Source of the DNA: Eremophila alpestris peregrina | Taxonomy: Eukaryota > Chordata > Aves > Passeriformes > Alaudidae | DNA length: 64,000 nucleotides | Assembly: GCA_009792885.1 (NCBI GenBank) | Contig: WMCF01000025.1 | Coordinates: 3,947,899-4,011,898, forward strand | Direction of reading: 5' to 3' | Program-made: the position numbers and the translations under genes | The notes under the pieces: generated by a model | What the model saw: the letters and a program-made list of their open reading frames with translations, nothing else | Database searches by the model: none | Told to the model about the DNA's origin: nothing | Shown: piece by piece, positions 12,327-25,600 of the stretch | Layout of the letters: each line of letters opens with the position of its first letter | Numbering within the stretch: position 1 is the first letter of the stretch

Positions 12327-13668
12327 CTGCAAAAGGAGAAGGGCTTTTACGTCATGACATGAGATGAAAAAGGAAGGATTGATGCTCCAGAAAGTACTGA
12401 ACAGTATTTCATAATGATTGGCTGAAATATCAAGAGTCACCACCTACGCATATAAAATTAAAAAATCAGTAAAGGTTGTATGTTAAAAAAACCAAAACTC
12501 ACATTAAAACTCAAGCTAATTTACTAACAATTTTCACCCTATATAAGCAGCGTTGTGGATTATTTCACTTCTTTTTTTGAGATACTTGCTCAGTTTAGGC
12601 AGATGAAAAACTGAAGTTGCTTACTTAAAAAAGTAAATAAAAAGCAATGTATGAACTTACACTCCCAGCCAAAGCTGAGATCTCCGGGAGGAACCTACAA
12701 TTCCATGAGCTGAGGTTTTCAAAACTTCAGTTCCTCAACATTTCTGATTGAATGGCAAGGAAAAGGATGAGGAAAGATTTTAAATCAAAAAAAAAAAAAA
12801 TTTGGAAAACAAAGGAAAATTGCAACCAAACTCGTCAGGAAATTAGAGGAACTGAGTTCTCAAAATGCAAGAGTGCTTGATTGACCTGGGTCACAAATTA
12901 CTATTCCTATTCTTTCCTTTTCAAACTGAACAATGCCTTTATAAACAAAAGATAACCTGTAATTTCAACTGGTTTAAAAGAGAAGTAAAACCACATGTTT
13001 TGTGGAGTTTTTTTTAAAAGCAAAGAGAAAGAAAGTCAACTGATACATGGGATGAAATATATGGCTTCAAAGCTCCTTTGCCATCCAGACTGGATTCACC
13101 TCTACTCTAAAAAGCAAAGACCTTCAACAAAGAAACGTACAGAATGACAATAAGAGAAGTTCCACACACAAAACCTCCTCCCTTTACCCTTAACGTACTG
13201 AAAACCCAAAAGGCTCCAATGCTGAGATACCCATTTCCACTGACCTCCTCTGGCACACAAATGAATCACCAGAGACGAAGGATGACCCTTCTCTGTCCAG
13301 CAAAGCTGAGGCATAGCAATGTTCAACAAAACTCCAGGCATGACAGGTATGGATGCTTTTTAGCCCTCACAGCTTTCTGCTTTGCTCCACACATGGGCCC
13401 AGTTACTGAGATACTACCAAGAAACACAGTAACACTCAATTATAAGCTCCCTATTGGCATCACTTAAAGATAAAACTCACCAAATCCATGTCCGTCTATT
13501 TTGACTGGCAACATGAAAGACTGTAAGCCATTTTTGATCCAAAATGCATATAACTGGTCTGTATAAGAACTTACAAGACCAGAATAGAGTGTAACTACCC
13601 ACTATTGCAAATGTTTTATCTTATTACAAGTCATAGACTTAAGACATTGATCCTCACAAGAGCTTTTC

Positions 13669-13711
13669 CCACATTTTTACTTGACAGTAACCACATTTTT
13701 ACTTGACAGTA
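13669..13711. repeat. Exact 21-bp tandem duplication, period 22
   Basis: CCACATTTTTACTTGACAGT plus A occurs at 13669-13689 and again at 13691-13711, separated by one A. The copies are identical. Confidence 0.95.
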
Positions 13712-16700
13712 GCATCTACACAAGACTACACAGAAGGACCATGCTTTCTGATTAAATAAGAAATCAGTCACTCCAAGGTTTATTCTGTGGATCCCTCAAC
13801 AGAATGCCAGCATTTGCAATCCTGAGCATTATCCACATGTATTTAGAATGCAATCATGTCTTTGGTAGATACCTCACTGTAACTGCTGGTGTACAAACAC
13901 TGCAAGCAGTCTCTCTTTGGTATGTCCAAGCTTTGCAAAATGTCAGAGCCTAACACCATCATCCTTGACCCCTGGACAGCAGCAGAAATCAGAAAGCAGA
14001 GATAAAAAATGGCATAAAAAACCATTTGAAAATCCTGACCTTTCCTCTGCAGGCTGGGGATAATTGGGCAAGGGCAGCTGCTGCCACCTCTAAGCCAGAC
14101 ATGCCATAGGACCAGGGCTGCTCTCAGCTGAGGCACATGACACTCACTGTCCTGACCCTGCTCCACTCCTCCCAACTCCCCTGCTCCCAACACAGGGCAC
14201 TACCAGGTGAGATGGGTAGAACAACTACTCTGTTTCAATCACACCCATCTCATCATCTTTCATTCCCATATGAAAGAATTTGAAGCAGAGAACTCTCCAT
14301 ATCTTGGGGCAAACGTGGTTTTCAGTGCAGAGATCAAACACACGGACTGCTATTCTATTTCTGTGCTGGCTCTTCACACCTTGTCCTGACAGTGTGAACA
14401 CTGATTAAATCAGTAAGTTGAAAGGATGTGGTAAAGCTACAAAAGGCAACAATTTGACCTCTAAGTTAGATGATAGTACCTTAAAGCTTTCACCTAATTT
14501 TTTACATCTTCTCAGTCAGATGATATAATATTTGCTTACAAATTTACTAGTGTGTACTTGTTTAGGAAGCTCACAACCATCACTCCTGATACTATGATTT
14601 TGTCTCTATTTCATGAGAAACCTATCTCCCTATCTTCTTTGTTACTTCCCTGAACTTTCTGCCTTCTGATCCTAATAAAAGCAAGAAATCAAAAGTAATT
14701 TTATCAGCAGCTTGCTTATGAGAGGATGATAAACATTCTGCATGCTGCACATAAAAGAATTGCAAGCTGCCCTCACTGCTCAAGCCAGCCAAACAGAGGG
14801 CAGCTCTCTGCACACACTCATTTGCACAGCAAACAAGAAGTACACATGCTTCAGGTGGCTACTGCAGGGTATGGTTTGAAACCTACCTCTAGTGATGTGA
14901 TTTCCACCTATTTGTCTCCTTTTTCAATAAAGAAATCAAAAGTTTGATGTATATGTGTAAAGACTGCCGTTACTTTCAGAAGCAGCAGACTGCACAAGTT
15001 TGCCTTGCTTTCTCTTTCCCTGGAGTTTACACACAACTGCCAAACAGCATTAGGGACAGAATGGAGTGAATTAATCTACCAAAACTATTTCCAATGTTTG
15101 TTCAGTTTTAATGTTTTCTTTTGAGGTTTCTCTAGCTGGCTGACCTGAGACCTGTTTCCCCCTGGAGCCTGTGTTGTGGTGCCAGCCCTTTTATTACAGC
15201 AGGTTCACATCTAGCGGTGAGAGCAGAGGAGGAGGAACTGCAAGCTCCCTGCTGCTGCATTTGGTTAGCAGCCTCCTCCTCCTCCCACTCTGAAGCAGAT
15301 GTTTCTGCTGCTTTACCACAACGGGATCTTTTCATACCCTCACAATTTCTAAAGCAAACATCAGCCAAAATCAGAGACCCATCTCCAAAGAGCCACAACA
15401 AAAGCACTGACCCAAACTATCACCACAATATAACTGGAATAGAACTTGGCCCTTGGGAGAAGAGGAGGTTATACACAGTGTCACCAGGACAGTGACTAAT
15501 CTTTGGCAGATCATGTGAGAAAAGTCCTGAAGTAGCTGTAGTGACAGAGAACAGCATGAAAACAAATAGATGATTCAGATGTGCATAATATTCCTTAGAA
15601 GTGATATTATCAGAAGCTCACATAGAACATTATCCAAGCTTCTTACCATTTGGAAAAGCCAATGGCATTTACAGCCATCTCCCAGATGCTGTGCATTTTC
15701 AGTTACATGTGTCTGTGCACATCTGCATGATGTCAGTGGGTTCAAAACAGGTGAGATTTCTAGCATCTCCATTTTAAAATGAATTCCTAGATACCACTAA
15801 AGGTACATCCCAGAGAACAGGAAAAATCAGCTTTCAGGCTCTTGCAGCTGATGTCAAGTCCATGCTAGGAATTTTCTCACAACAATGGAACCAGACTGTG
15901 GGAATATGAAACAGATTTTTTTGGGTTCCTCAGGTCTCAGTGGCTAGCAGGGAGGAAAAGAGGTCCGTTCAGATTTAAGTATAGCTATGTATGCCAACTA
16001 GTTAAGCTAGACTCCCTTTAAATTGCTGATGTAGGCACAAAAGGCTCTACTATCAAGGTTCTCTGAAAGGTAATTAGTTTGCCTCTATTCCCTGTCCTGC
16101 CTCCCCAATATCTTCTTAACTAAGCCTTATTTCCAGTAGTAGGTAAAATCACTCTTATTTATACATGCAGAAATAGACACCATATTGCTTTGTCTTTTAT
16201 ATTTGTTGTATATAAGTTATTTGTGGCACTGCTGTGGCAAATACAGCAAATCCTACCTAATGGTCACTGTCATGTATTTACTGACAGAAGGCATCTGCAC
16301 CATCCAGTTCAGGTAATAATCAAAGCTATGGCTGAGCTAAGTCTTTGCCTGCACTGCACTGCTACTATTGCCTGCTTTGAAGAAGCCACATGTGAAATGC
16401 TATGAGGTGATGTGAACATTACCCAGACCTTCCATCTGGTTTCAAACACTCCTCAGGGCTGAGTGCAAGCACATGTGTGCCCATGCACAGATGTCCAAAG
16501 AAACTGCACAACCTCAGTCTGGGGCTGGCCTTGCAGCACATTCTGCTGCCATGATTTCCACTTAACACATGAATGGCAGTGATGCTCTGCTGCCATTTCA
16601 CTCCCTCAAAACCAAAAGCGTCTATGCTTGCTGCTGCTTATACACAGGGCTTCTTCGATAGCTGGGTTTCCTTATTCTTCCTTAAGTATTTGCTTCTCTT

Positions 16701-18540
16701 TGATGTTCAGGCTTTCATCTATCAGAACAATGAGGAATCATCTGTTTGGGGAAGAAAAGCACAGTTCAAGATACTCTTAGGAGAGAGAGTTGGATGCCAA
16801 CAGCATCTACGGTGGAGGACGACTGCAGGTCAACTGCTATTTTCCCCCTGATCTTTAGCCTGGAGGTGGTTGAAGGGAAACTGAATGAATGATTTCCTTG
16901 TTCTAGCAACATTTGCAAATCCTGTGTAAACGAAGCTATCTTTGACAAAATCTTGGTGAGCCCTAAGTTAAAATAACAGCAGTGATGTCATTGACCAGGC
17001 AGTTGCACTGACTGCTTCCTACAGCTTCTGTTGAACTGTTCCATGAACACCACGCTGGAAAACTTCCCATGTTTCAGCCATCTTTCAAAGTCTGAAATTT
17101 GATTTCATCAAGTAAAAATACCTCAAAATTTTTTTAAACGAGCTCTTCTTTAGATGAAGATTAAACCCAGAACCAATAATCTTTGAAGCATTAAACATTT
17201 AAAATAATACTGAAAACAGGTATGCTGAGTATAAAATACTAAGTGGTTTTGGTGGAGGAGGTTTATTCAGACAATTTTAACAAAGATGAGCTTTCATCTT
17301 TGCTTAGAGTTACTACTGAAAGTTTTGGTGGGATTTTCTGCAAAAAAAAGTACATTAAGTATTATTTTGAGGGTTTCTGCAGGGGGAGTTCTGAGAGAAA
17401 ATACAAATATTTACACTATAAATGCACTTTAATCTTGTGGCTCTTACTTTGGGGAACAGATCAGAGTACCACCTAATCCATGGGCTTTATAATAGAGGTC
17501 AACAACACAGCTTGGGATTTGAAATACTGCTCTTTGCAATAGATTTCTCACAAACAAGCTGGAGAACAAGTACTACCTGCAAGAATTATGCACACCCTTC
17601 TCACAACTGAAGATTGATATAATTTTAAAAATTGCAAATTTCTTGCAGAGTGAACTGTTTTCTTATTAAATAAATTCTTGTGAGAAGATTAGTGTACTAA
17701 GAGAGCACTGACAGAAAAGCATGTTCAGCATCAATAAAAGCTGAAAACTAATTAGAAAGCTCACAATTGAGTTGAGGACTCATTACCACAGAGAAATGAA
17801 AACTGAACTGCTAGATGACAATTAAGACAATAATTTGTATCCAAGTTATAAGATATCACATAGGAATTCTTCAGGCTTCTTTGGTTTTCGCTACTTAAAA
17901 ATCAAAACTCAATTATTATTCAGAGGATTAGAATGACATTTGCAGCCTTTTGTCTGAAATGTAAATTATTATGTACAATGTATTCCTCAAGACCTTATTG
18001 TTAATAGGTGGTGTTCCTACACTGTTGAAGCTTTTGTCTTAAATCAGTAAAAAGCTCTTTTAATACAGCTCTCACACCATGGGTATGGTCCCATTAGTGC
18101 CACAGAGACTGAGGCTGGTCTGCTTCACTCTGTTTCAGTATGGAGTGATTACTGGTACAGGATGGCATTATTGCAATAAAATTGTGGCCACATTTGGCAA
18201 GGTTTTACCATACTTAGGCACCTCCATGGGCATACTGTGGGGGGTCTTTAAATTCTTAACTCAAATATATGTCCTTATATGCATCCTACACACAAACTGG
18301 GCAAGGCAGGCACATCCAGAAAGTCACACGTGAGCAATCACCTTGGATATCTAAAGCTAGACTGGTCTTCACTTTGCACAAAAGCATTTTATGTTTTAAA
18401 GCTTGTTTCAACTGGCTTAGACCTCAAAGAGATTGAAGACAAAATAAAATTTTAGGACTCTCAGTTTTAAGGATAAATCTCATGGGAATCTAGCTTTCAA
18501 AAGCAAAATATTTAAATTTTCTTAAAACTAAAAATCTATT

Positions 18541-18900
18541 ACTTTCAGACATTTATGATGCACTCAATTATTAGCGGTTTTGCAATTAGTTTTCCTTTAA
18601 ATGGAGCATATTGTTCAAACCAAAGTTTATAGAGAATTATAGCATACCAATGGCCTCAATTAGGAGATGGAAGGGAACACAAAGGAAATTCAAATGTTTT
18701 TTCAGGCCTAAAATAGAAGTAACAAACTTCCAAGATAAACAGCTTGAGAGTAACTGCTTCAATTTTAATTTGATAAACAACATTACAAAATTACTTTATA
18801 ATGCTCAGCAATTTGATGGCACTGGAGATATCTGGAAACAAGGAAAATCTGAGCCTCTCATGAGAAACCTTCCTGCTGTTAAACATTTTAAATGATGAAG
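18541..18900. other. Possible conserved non-coding block
   Basis: The stretch ATTATTAGCGGTTTTGCAAT followed by TAGTTTTCCTTTAAATGGAGC is rich in homeodomain and octamer-like words and holds a rare CpG. It runs into a 94-codon plus-strand open frame (18611-18895) with no recognisable domain. The look is that of conserved enhancer sequence, but this is impression only. Confidence 0.2.
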
Positions 18901-21900
18901 TTAAAAAAAAAAACAAGAGTCCCTAATACTACACTCTACATTCTGTCTTAGATCCCCTACACATCACTTCAGCCGTAATTAGCAAAACGTGGTCAGTAGA
19001 ATACGTGGCAATGACTTCACAGAGATACTGAACTTCATAAAATGCTGTATTTATTAATAAAACCCTCTGCATTTGTTGCACACAGTGAACTTCTGAGTCT
19101 TAAGTTTTGAGTATCCAGTGCTGCAGGCTCGTGAAGTCAGCTTTCTCCACTAGAAGTTACTTCAGCCTGCAGCCTACATGTCAGCCCCAGCACAGAGGTA
19201 TTAAACCTAGTTAACCACTTGGTGTTTCAATGATAAGCTAAAAGTTACTCTACCATGTGTTTTATCCCCTACAATTATATCCCCATTTTTTAAAATCCCA
19301 TTATCCTACAGTATGTTTTTCTCAATACATCAAAACTCACTTAACCCCAGGTGAGTTCTGTTGATACTGTTAAACTTCAAACTATTGAGTATCAATTGCA
19401 GAATCTGGATTTCCTTCAGACCTGAACCAGACAAAAACATGACCTGTGTTCAGCAAATTAAAAAGAAAACACTTCAAGGTGAACAGCTCAGCCATGGTGC
19501 AACTCAAACAAGCTGCCTGCTTAACTCCTATAACAGAAGACTTGAGAAAGCCCCTTCCCCATTCCAGACCAATACTGGTACCACTGATGGCACTGACATC
19601 AAGAGTGAACATTTACACTGGGGCTTCTCTGTTTCCCAAAATACCATGAGTTCCTGGGGTTTCTGACTATCTGAAACTACCTCAAGTGCAAAAATTTGAG
19701 ACATACCATCAGGTTTTCAGCAGTCTCAGACAGAAACAGACCTCAGACACAAGACAGAGGAGCACAAAGTTTCATTATACAGAGATAAGTTCATCATTTG
19801 TTATGAAAATAACTACAGCCTAGCCCCAAAGAGGCTGGCACAAGCCTGCAGTAGCATTAGGGTACTGTTTAGGCTTGCAAGAGTTTGGACTCTTTTACTG
19901 AAATATCCCTTTAAAAAATTGTACAATCAGACTTCTGTGTCTGTCTACATATTTATCACTGAACACCCAAAAACTCATCACAGCAAATTTCACGTAAGAA
20001 GAACCAAAGTACATCATCATCTGGATCAGGCAAAAAAGTCCACGATAATTTAGACAAAGTACAAAGAAAGGATCTGAATAATGACATTTCCTAAATTGTG
20101 ATGAGATAGGGCATCTTTCTTTGTTGCCTGGACCTCAGAAGCCAAATAAGTTAAAGTACAAAGAATAAACAGAAGTAGAAATAGCCCTGTCACAAAGAAT
20201 TAAGGCACACCCAGTACCTTATTCTGAATGATGACCGATGCAAGTAACCTGTGAAAAACACCCAGAGAAAATGAAAACTGACAATAACAAGCCTGCATTT
20301 TAGGACATCAATCAATTTCTCTGGGATGTCTCTGCTGTTCATTATTTCAGCTTATTCTTCTTTATGCCTTGCTACTATTCACTGAGCAGCAAACAGATAC
20401 AATAGCACACAGGAAGCAGCAAACAAAAGTCCTTTTAACACTTGCTCACACTATTTGCTGCACGTGTCAGGGCTGCCCAGAGGCTACTGGTTTACACCCA
20501 AACCCAGTTTTCTTAAACACATAGCAGAACAGTGTCTCACTTCAGAAGTCAAGAAAATCGGATTTCTTAAAACTTGAGGGAGCAGGGTAGAAAAAGACAA
20601 AAAAACCCACAGTGCTGACACAACCAGCTTCCTTTATGTTTTCTTAACTTAAATATTCTGAACATTCCATTGAATTCTCACAAATAGTTTCACTGGAGGC
20701 ATTCAGCATACATTTGCTCTATAGTCACTTGCTCCTCTTCTAATACTGACATTTCTTGGTGTTAAATCATTCCCACAGATGAAGACGCATCACAGACTGC
20801 CTGTTTGCTGTCTAGGCTGAGCTCAGGGAAAACTCAGAAACCAGCCACATAAAGTTCTCCTTTTCTGTTTGTATGCAAAAGAACTGAACTGATAGGTGTT
20901 TAGTAAAGTCAGCATGGTCTAGATGTCCATTCTGCAATTTTTTTCAGAAATTTGGATTAAGTACTTTCAAAAAAAGACTTCTTTAGGAAATATTACTGAA
21001 GTTTTCCAGTGGTAAAAAGGTTAGAAGTTATTTTTTAGTTTTTCTTTAATTGGCAGCATGATCCATCAATACTGTACAGACTCCAAATGAAAACTCCCAG
21101 ACTTCATTAAAAAATTCCATGAAAGCACAAATTTCAACAAGTATGATTTGAGAGAATTTACCACTTTGAAACTAACCCATCACAGAAATTTCTCTTGCAG
21201 CCTATACCCAGAAGCAGCACTACCGAGGGCAGTTAATACAGTGGGCACCTGATTTCCACTGCTCTCCTGTGCCAAATGCTTTACCCCGTCAAGTTCCAGC
21301 TGCACAAACTGTCCTGCCTCTCACAGGAGAAAATGTCAGTCAGGGACAACACTGGTTTTGCTGGGTAAAGTTGCAAAGATAAAAAGTTTCTTAAAAGTTG
21401 TCATAACGTCTTTTTGAAAGGGAGGGAAAGAAGGAGGTTAAACAGAAAAAAACCAAATTCTTTTATTTTAAAATTTTTGCTATGGACCAACATGCTTTTT
21501 CTTTTTGTTGTAAATTAACAGCATGAATACAATAATGAAACATATCAGTGGCCTGGAATTTGGTTTAGATTTTTTTTGCTCTGTTCTGCAGGCAATAGCT
21601 AAGCACCAACAGCACACAGCCCACCCTTACTTTGGAGTTGCTACGCTCTTCTGCAAAACCATGGAATTCTTTGGCAAAAGAGAAAATAAAAGAAATTAAA
21701 ATAGTGATGGAGTCCAGTACCAATCAGAGTAAGGAAGATCAAGGAAAAATTCATTCGAATTCTGACACAAGATGTTATGTTACAAGCAAGATCCAAGCAG
21801 AGAGACTAATCTCAGTGAACAGTCCCACCACCCTCCCATTTCAAGATGCTGTTGAAGCCAAGTAGCTCCGAACACATTCCATAATACACCAAGAACAGAA

Positions 21901-24887
21901 TAAGGAAATTTTAAAAGTTTTGGGCTGTTTTGGTTCTTCTGGGCTTTGTTTTTCTCTTTTTAATTCTGTAGCACAGTTTTGTCATTTTAAGGCTCTTAAA
22001 AACTTAAATCACCAGTGAATTGGGCAATGTATAAACCCATGATATTAAAAAAAAAAAGAAAAAAAACTGTACAAATGTTCACATTTTACCAGACTGTATT
22101 ACAGTTTGTTTTTAGCAGAAATGCTTGTTCACATTTAACCCATAACGTCTTGGCACTTGAGTGAGGGAGAAATCAGACAGAAGAAAGAAGTGTCCACAAG
22201 GGAAAAAAAACCCAACATAAATCAACAAAACAAATCTCTCTCTCATCAGTATTAAAATGAAAAAGGGAGGAAAAAAAAAAAGCTCAGTATATCCCAGCAA
22301 TAGTAAAGCACAAAACACCTTACAAAAGCAGATTCTCCCTCTGTAAGACCACCTCAATTCAAGCAAGCATCAGGGGAAGAGAGGAAACAATTAGGAGAAA
22401 AGAAATACTAGTCTCATCCTAGGAACATGAACAGCTTTGGGGCAAGGCACATAACTCACCTTCATGTAATAGAAATACATCTTTACTCACAGAAGGCACT
22501 CAGACAATAAACCCCTTGTTATTTTTCAAGGTTATCTAACAAAGTAGAGAAAAAAGTATTCCACCTGCTCTCTTTGTGCCTGATTTCCTCCCCTTCAATC
22601 GCATCCCTCTTGCCCCTTGCCTTTCTTGGTTTTATACAGCTCCCAAAGTCACGTTTCCAACCAGCACATTTATGTTAGCATAAGAGGCATGGAAAGTGCT
22701 ACCACAAAGTCTTAAACTGAATTACAGTCATGTGTTTCAAATAACAAGAGCAAAATACATGGTTAGGCCCCGAGCCTCTTTGCCTAAACATGAGCAGAGC
22801 CAAAGGATGGCCCATATGTTTCTTAAGGGCTCTACACAAATGTTTGGAAGGAGAGGTACAGAGAGGCTGTCCAGCAGGGCTATGTGGACCTGGCACAAGT
22901 GGGAACCTCCTGGCAGATCAACTGTGTCACTCTGACACCAACATAAGGGCCAGGCTAAGGGCTCCTTCATCAACCTTACACAGACTCATGGAAAACCAAC
23001 ATGATTATTTGTCTTCCCAGCAAAAGGAAGACATATGAAGTATTTGTATCAGATAGCAAAGACATTTCTGCAGTCCACTGGAAAGCCAGCTGCATTGGGA
23101 GCACCAGAAAGTTGAAGCAAAGTTTGCTGATGTGGAATAAAGATTTTTTCAAGAAATACAAAAAGGATGCTGGAAAAGAAATTCCATAGAGAATGAATCT
23201 TGCAAAATTCACATGCTTCTCTAGGAAGAGTGGCTTCAAATGCATCAGCAAGGAAGGTGAGCTTGTCCAAAGACAAAGCCTTTAAAGCATTATCACTTGC
23301 TCATGAAATTATTCTCTTCAAGTTACTGTTGAATTGAGGTCAGCCCATGATTCTCAGAACACTTCATCATGGCAACAAGTCAGTCTGCAACAAAGTTCAG
23401 ACCTGAGCTGTGCCACCACACCTAAATGTTTCCACACCAGCACACGACTAACTTGGATGAGTGAACATCCAGCTTGTGTACAGCAGCTCCTTCCTTCTTC
23501 TTGTAAGTATCTGCTATTAGAAAAATAATAGGAAGAAGCGCAAAATATTACCCAATTTCTTAAGTACACTGCAACATATGCTAAACTCCAACAAGAGTTC
23601 ATTCTCTTTCTCTCATATACTCATTTTAGTGAGTAACAGAAGTTACTAAAAATCCATGGATGAGTTACTGCTTTTGTTTTATCCCCTAGTATCTAGAAAG
23701 ATGTTAGAGCACTACAGTATAGCAGAGCTGCTTTGAAAAACGTAATTTCAGCAGTGGTCATCTGTAATAGATTATAAAGTCCAACTATGCATCAGGTTCT
23801 TCAGAGGACAATTTTTTTTCACATCAGTTCTCCTTAAGCAGTAGCAGATTCAACATAAGCAGGATTTCTAAATACACCTTTCTTTATAGTGGAAAGAGAA
23901 GTGCTAACATTCATCAGTCTCTCGATATACACCCATGCAGAGGGGAAAGGACACACCAGCAACGTTGCTGAATTATCTTCCTAAATCCCCTTTCTTCTGT
24001 CTGCTTTCACAGTGTTTCTCATCAGCTATATGGCAGGTTAATCACATTACCCCATTTTATTCCTCTCCTTGCCAGTGAGGGAGAACAATAGTGGCAGAGT
24101 TATGAAGTGTCAAACCTTGGCACATACTATTTCATTTTCCAGAACTGCTTGAATTTGTAAAACACTCCTATTGTTTCTATTATTTTATCTTAGTTAGGAT
24201 TTGCATCTTTCTTTCTGCATGACAAGCAGACACTGCAATGTCTACAAGTCCAGTTGGATGAGCACACTTGAAACTGTTCCTGTTCCCACATGGAATTACT
24301 GCAGGCAGGGAGATGCCACGATCAGCTAACAAAGTGGGTATTCTAAGTTTCTGGCACCACAGAAATAAAGGAAGGAAAGACTTCCAAGCTTTGACTAAGT
24401 CACTGCATGTGAACAAACTGACTTTTTATTATTAAAACATAAACCCCCTTCCTCTTTTCAAAAATGCACTTACAAAATGTGAGAAGCCAAGTGGATAAAA
24501 CTGCACTTGAGGCCCATTGAAGGTTGAACAATCACTGCAGGATCATTACTGACTGGTCTCTGCCTCTAACCACCCTTGGAATTTTGCCTAACATAAGGGA
24601 CTTCCTAATAAATAGGAGGCAGCAAAATGTGAGTACAATAAGAATACAGGGTAAAGCCAAGCAACTGAGAATAAAAGATATTTTTCCCCAGGAATATTAA
24701 GTTTCAGTACTTTCCACATAATCTCTAGCAGCTAACACTACATTCAAAAGAAACTACAAATTGGTCAAGGCTATTTCTCTTTCAACTAAAGTAGGGGAAC
24801 TAAAAGGACACCTGAAGCAGCAACTTCTAATTATCTTCCCAGAAATCTTGTTGTATAGCAAGGAATAACTGTTCCTGGCATTCACAC

Positions 24888-24908
24888 TAAATAAATAAAT
24901 AAATAAAA
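24888..24908. repeat. AAAT tetranucleotide microsatellite
   Basis: Five uninterrupted TAAA-type units, followed by an A/C-rich stretch (AAACAAACAAGCAAAC). The pattern resembles a decayed poly(A) tail, but no retroelement body is recognised next to it. Confidence 0.85.
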
Positions 24909-25224
24909 TTGAGTCTGAAAACAAACAAGCAAACAAAAGACTCCACCAAAATACTTGGCACAAGTGAGCCTAAGCACCACATTTCAGAAGTCCTTTAAGC
25001 AACCCTTTGCTATCTGTACACAGACCAAGAAAAGAAAAGGCCACTTAAATGTTCCATGTGCTATCTTTCTAAAAGGTTGCACAGCCCATTCAAAGGTTTG
25101 TCAAGCACTTCCCCAACTTTTTGTTTATCCTGCAGATGGTATAATTACAGACACAGAGCAAACGACTGACTGCCAGCTTACAGAACATTTTAAACTGCAT
25201 TTTGGAGAAGAGTTTTTTAACTGT

Positions 25225-25275
25225 TCATAGAATCACAGAATATCCTCTATGGATGGGTGGAAGAGACTCGAGGAA
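25225..25275 (-). mobile_element. CR1 3' end fragment, minus orientation
   Basis: The plus strand reads TCATAGAATCACAGAAT, followed after a degraded stretch by GGGTGGAAGAGACTCGAGG. This is the reverse complement of a CR1 3' terminus (repeat unit ATTCTGTGATTCTATGA preceded by a GGTCTCTTCCAACC-like segment). It is only about 50 bases and diverged, in the same orientation as FHOD3. A CR1-like reverse-transcriptase fragment of opposite orientation lies about 200 bases to the right. Confidence 0.75.
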
Positions 25276-25449
25276 TAGTGAAATACTGCTCCTCTTACAA
25301 CAAACACCTTACATTAATTGCAATTAACATAACTGGGAGGAGAGATGGTATATATCTAACAGTGCCTCAAAGAAACAAGAATCTTTACCCAGACTGTCAC
25401 ATTCTCTTCCTGGATATTCAAGATAGCACAGCTTCTTCTTCTTCGTGCA

Positions 25450-25600
25450 AATGTTTTGCAATATATTTTGAAAATCTATTAAAGGCATTTAGAGAATAAT
25501 GCAATTATCAGGAATAGTCAACACGGGTTCACAAGGGGCAAGTCTCTTACAATTGAAATGTTCTATTATATTCAAATATTGTTAATGTACTTAGCATTTT
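25450..25600 (+). pseudogene. CR1-like reverse transcriptase fragment (ORF2 remnant)
   Basis: In the plus frame that includes 25513-25560 the sequence reads NSQHGFTRGKSLTIEM, preceded by RHLENNAIIR. The pattern RHLE...IR.SQHGFTKGKSCLTNL is the well-known reverse-transcriptase segment of CR1/L3-type LINE elements. An in-frame stop lies a few codons upstream of RHLEN, and the match fades after the ITEM-like segment, so this is a dead remnant. Edges are approximate. Confidence 0.75.

Larger units (their letters stand above)
7694..25224. other. Intron sequence without recognised genes
   Basis: Apart from the exon-like blocks (11694, 12252), the duplication at 13669 and the possible conserved block at 18541, I see only ordinary AT-rich intron. 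The 8434-8984 and 13843-14193 stretches have overlapping frames above 100 codons, but these are composition effects of GC-richer patches with no recognisable protein. Confidence 0.65.

Noticed and set aside
13843..14193. 116-codon minus-strand frame
   Set aside because: No recognisable family and no splice context. The GC-richer half accounts for the openness.
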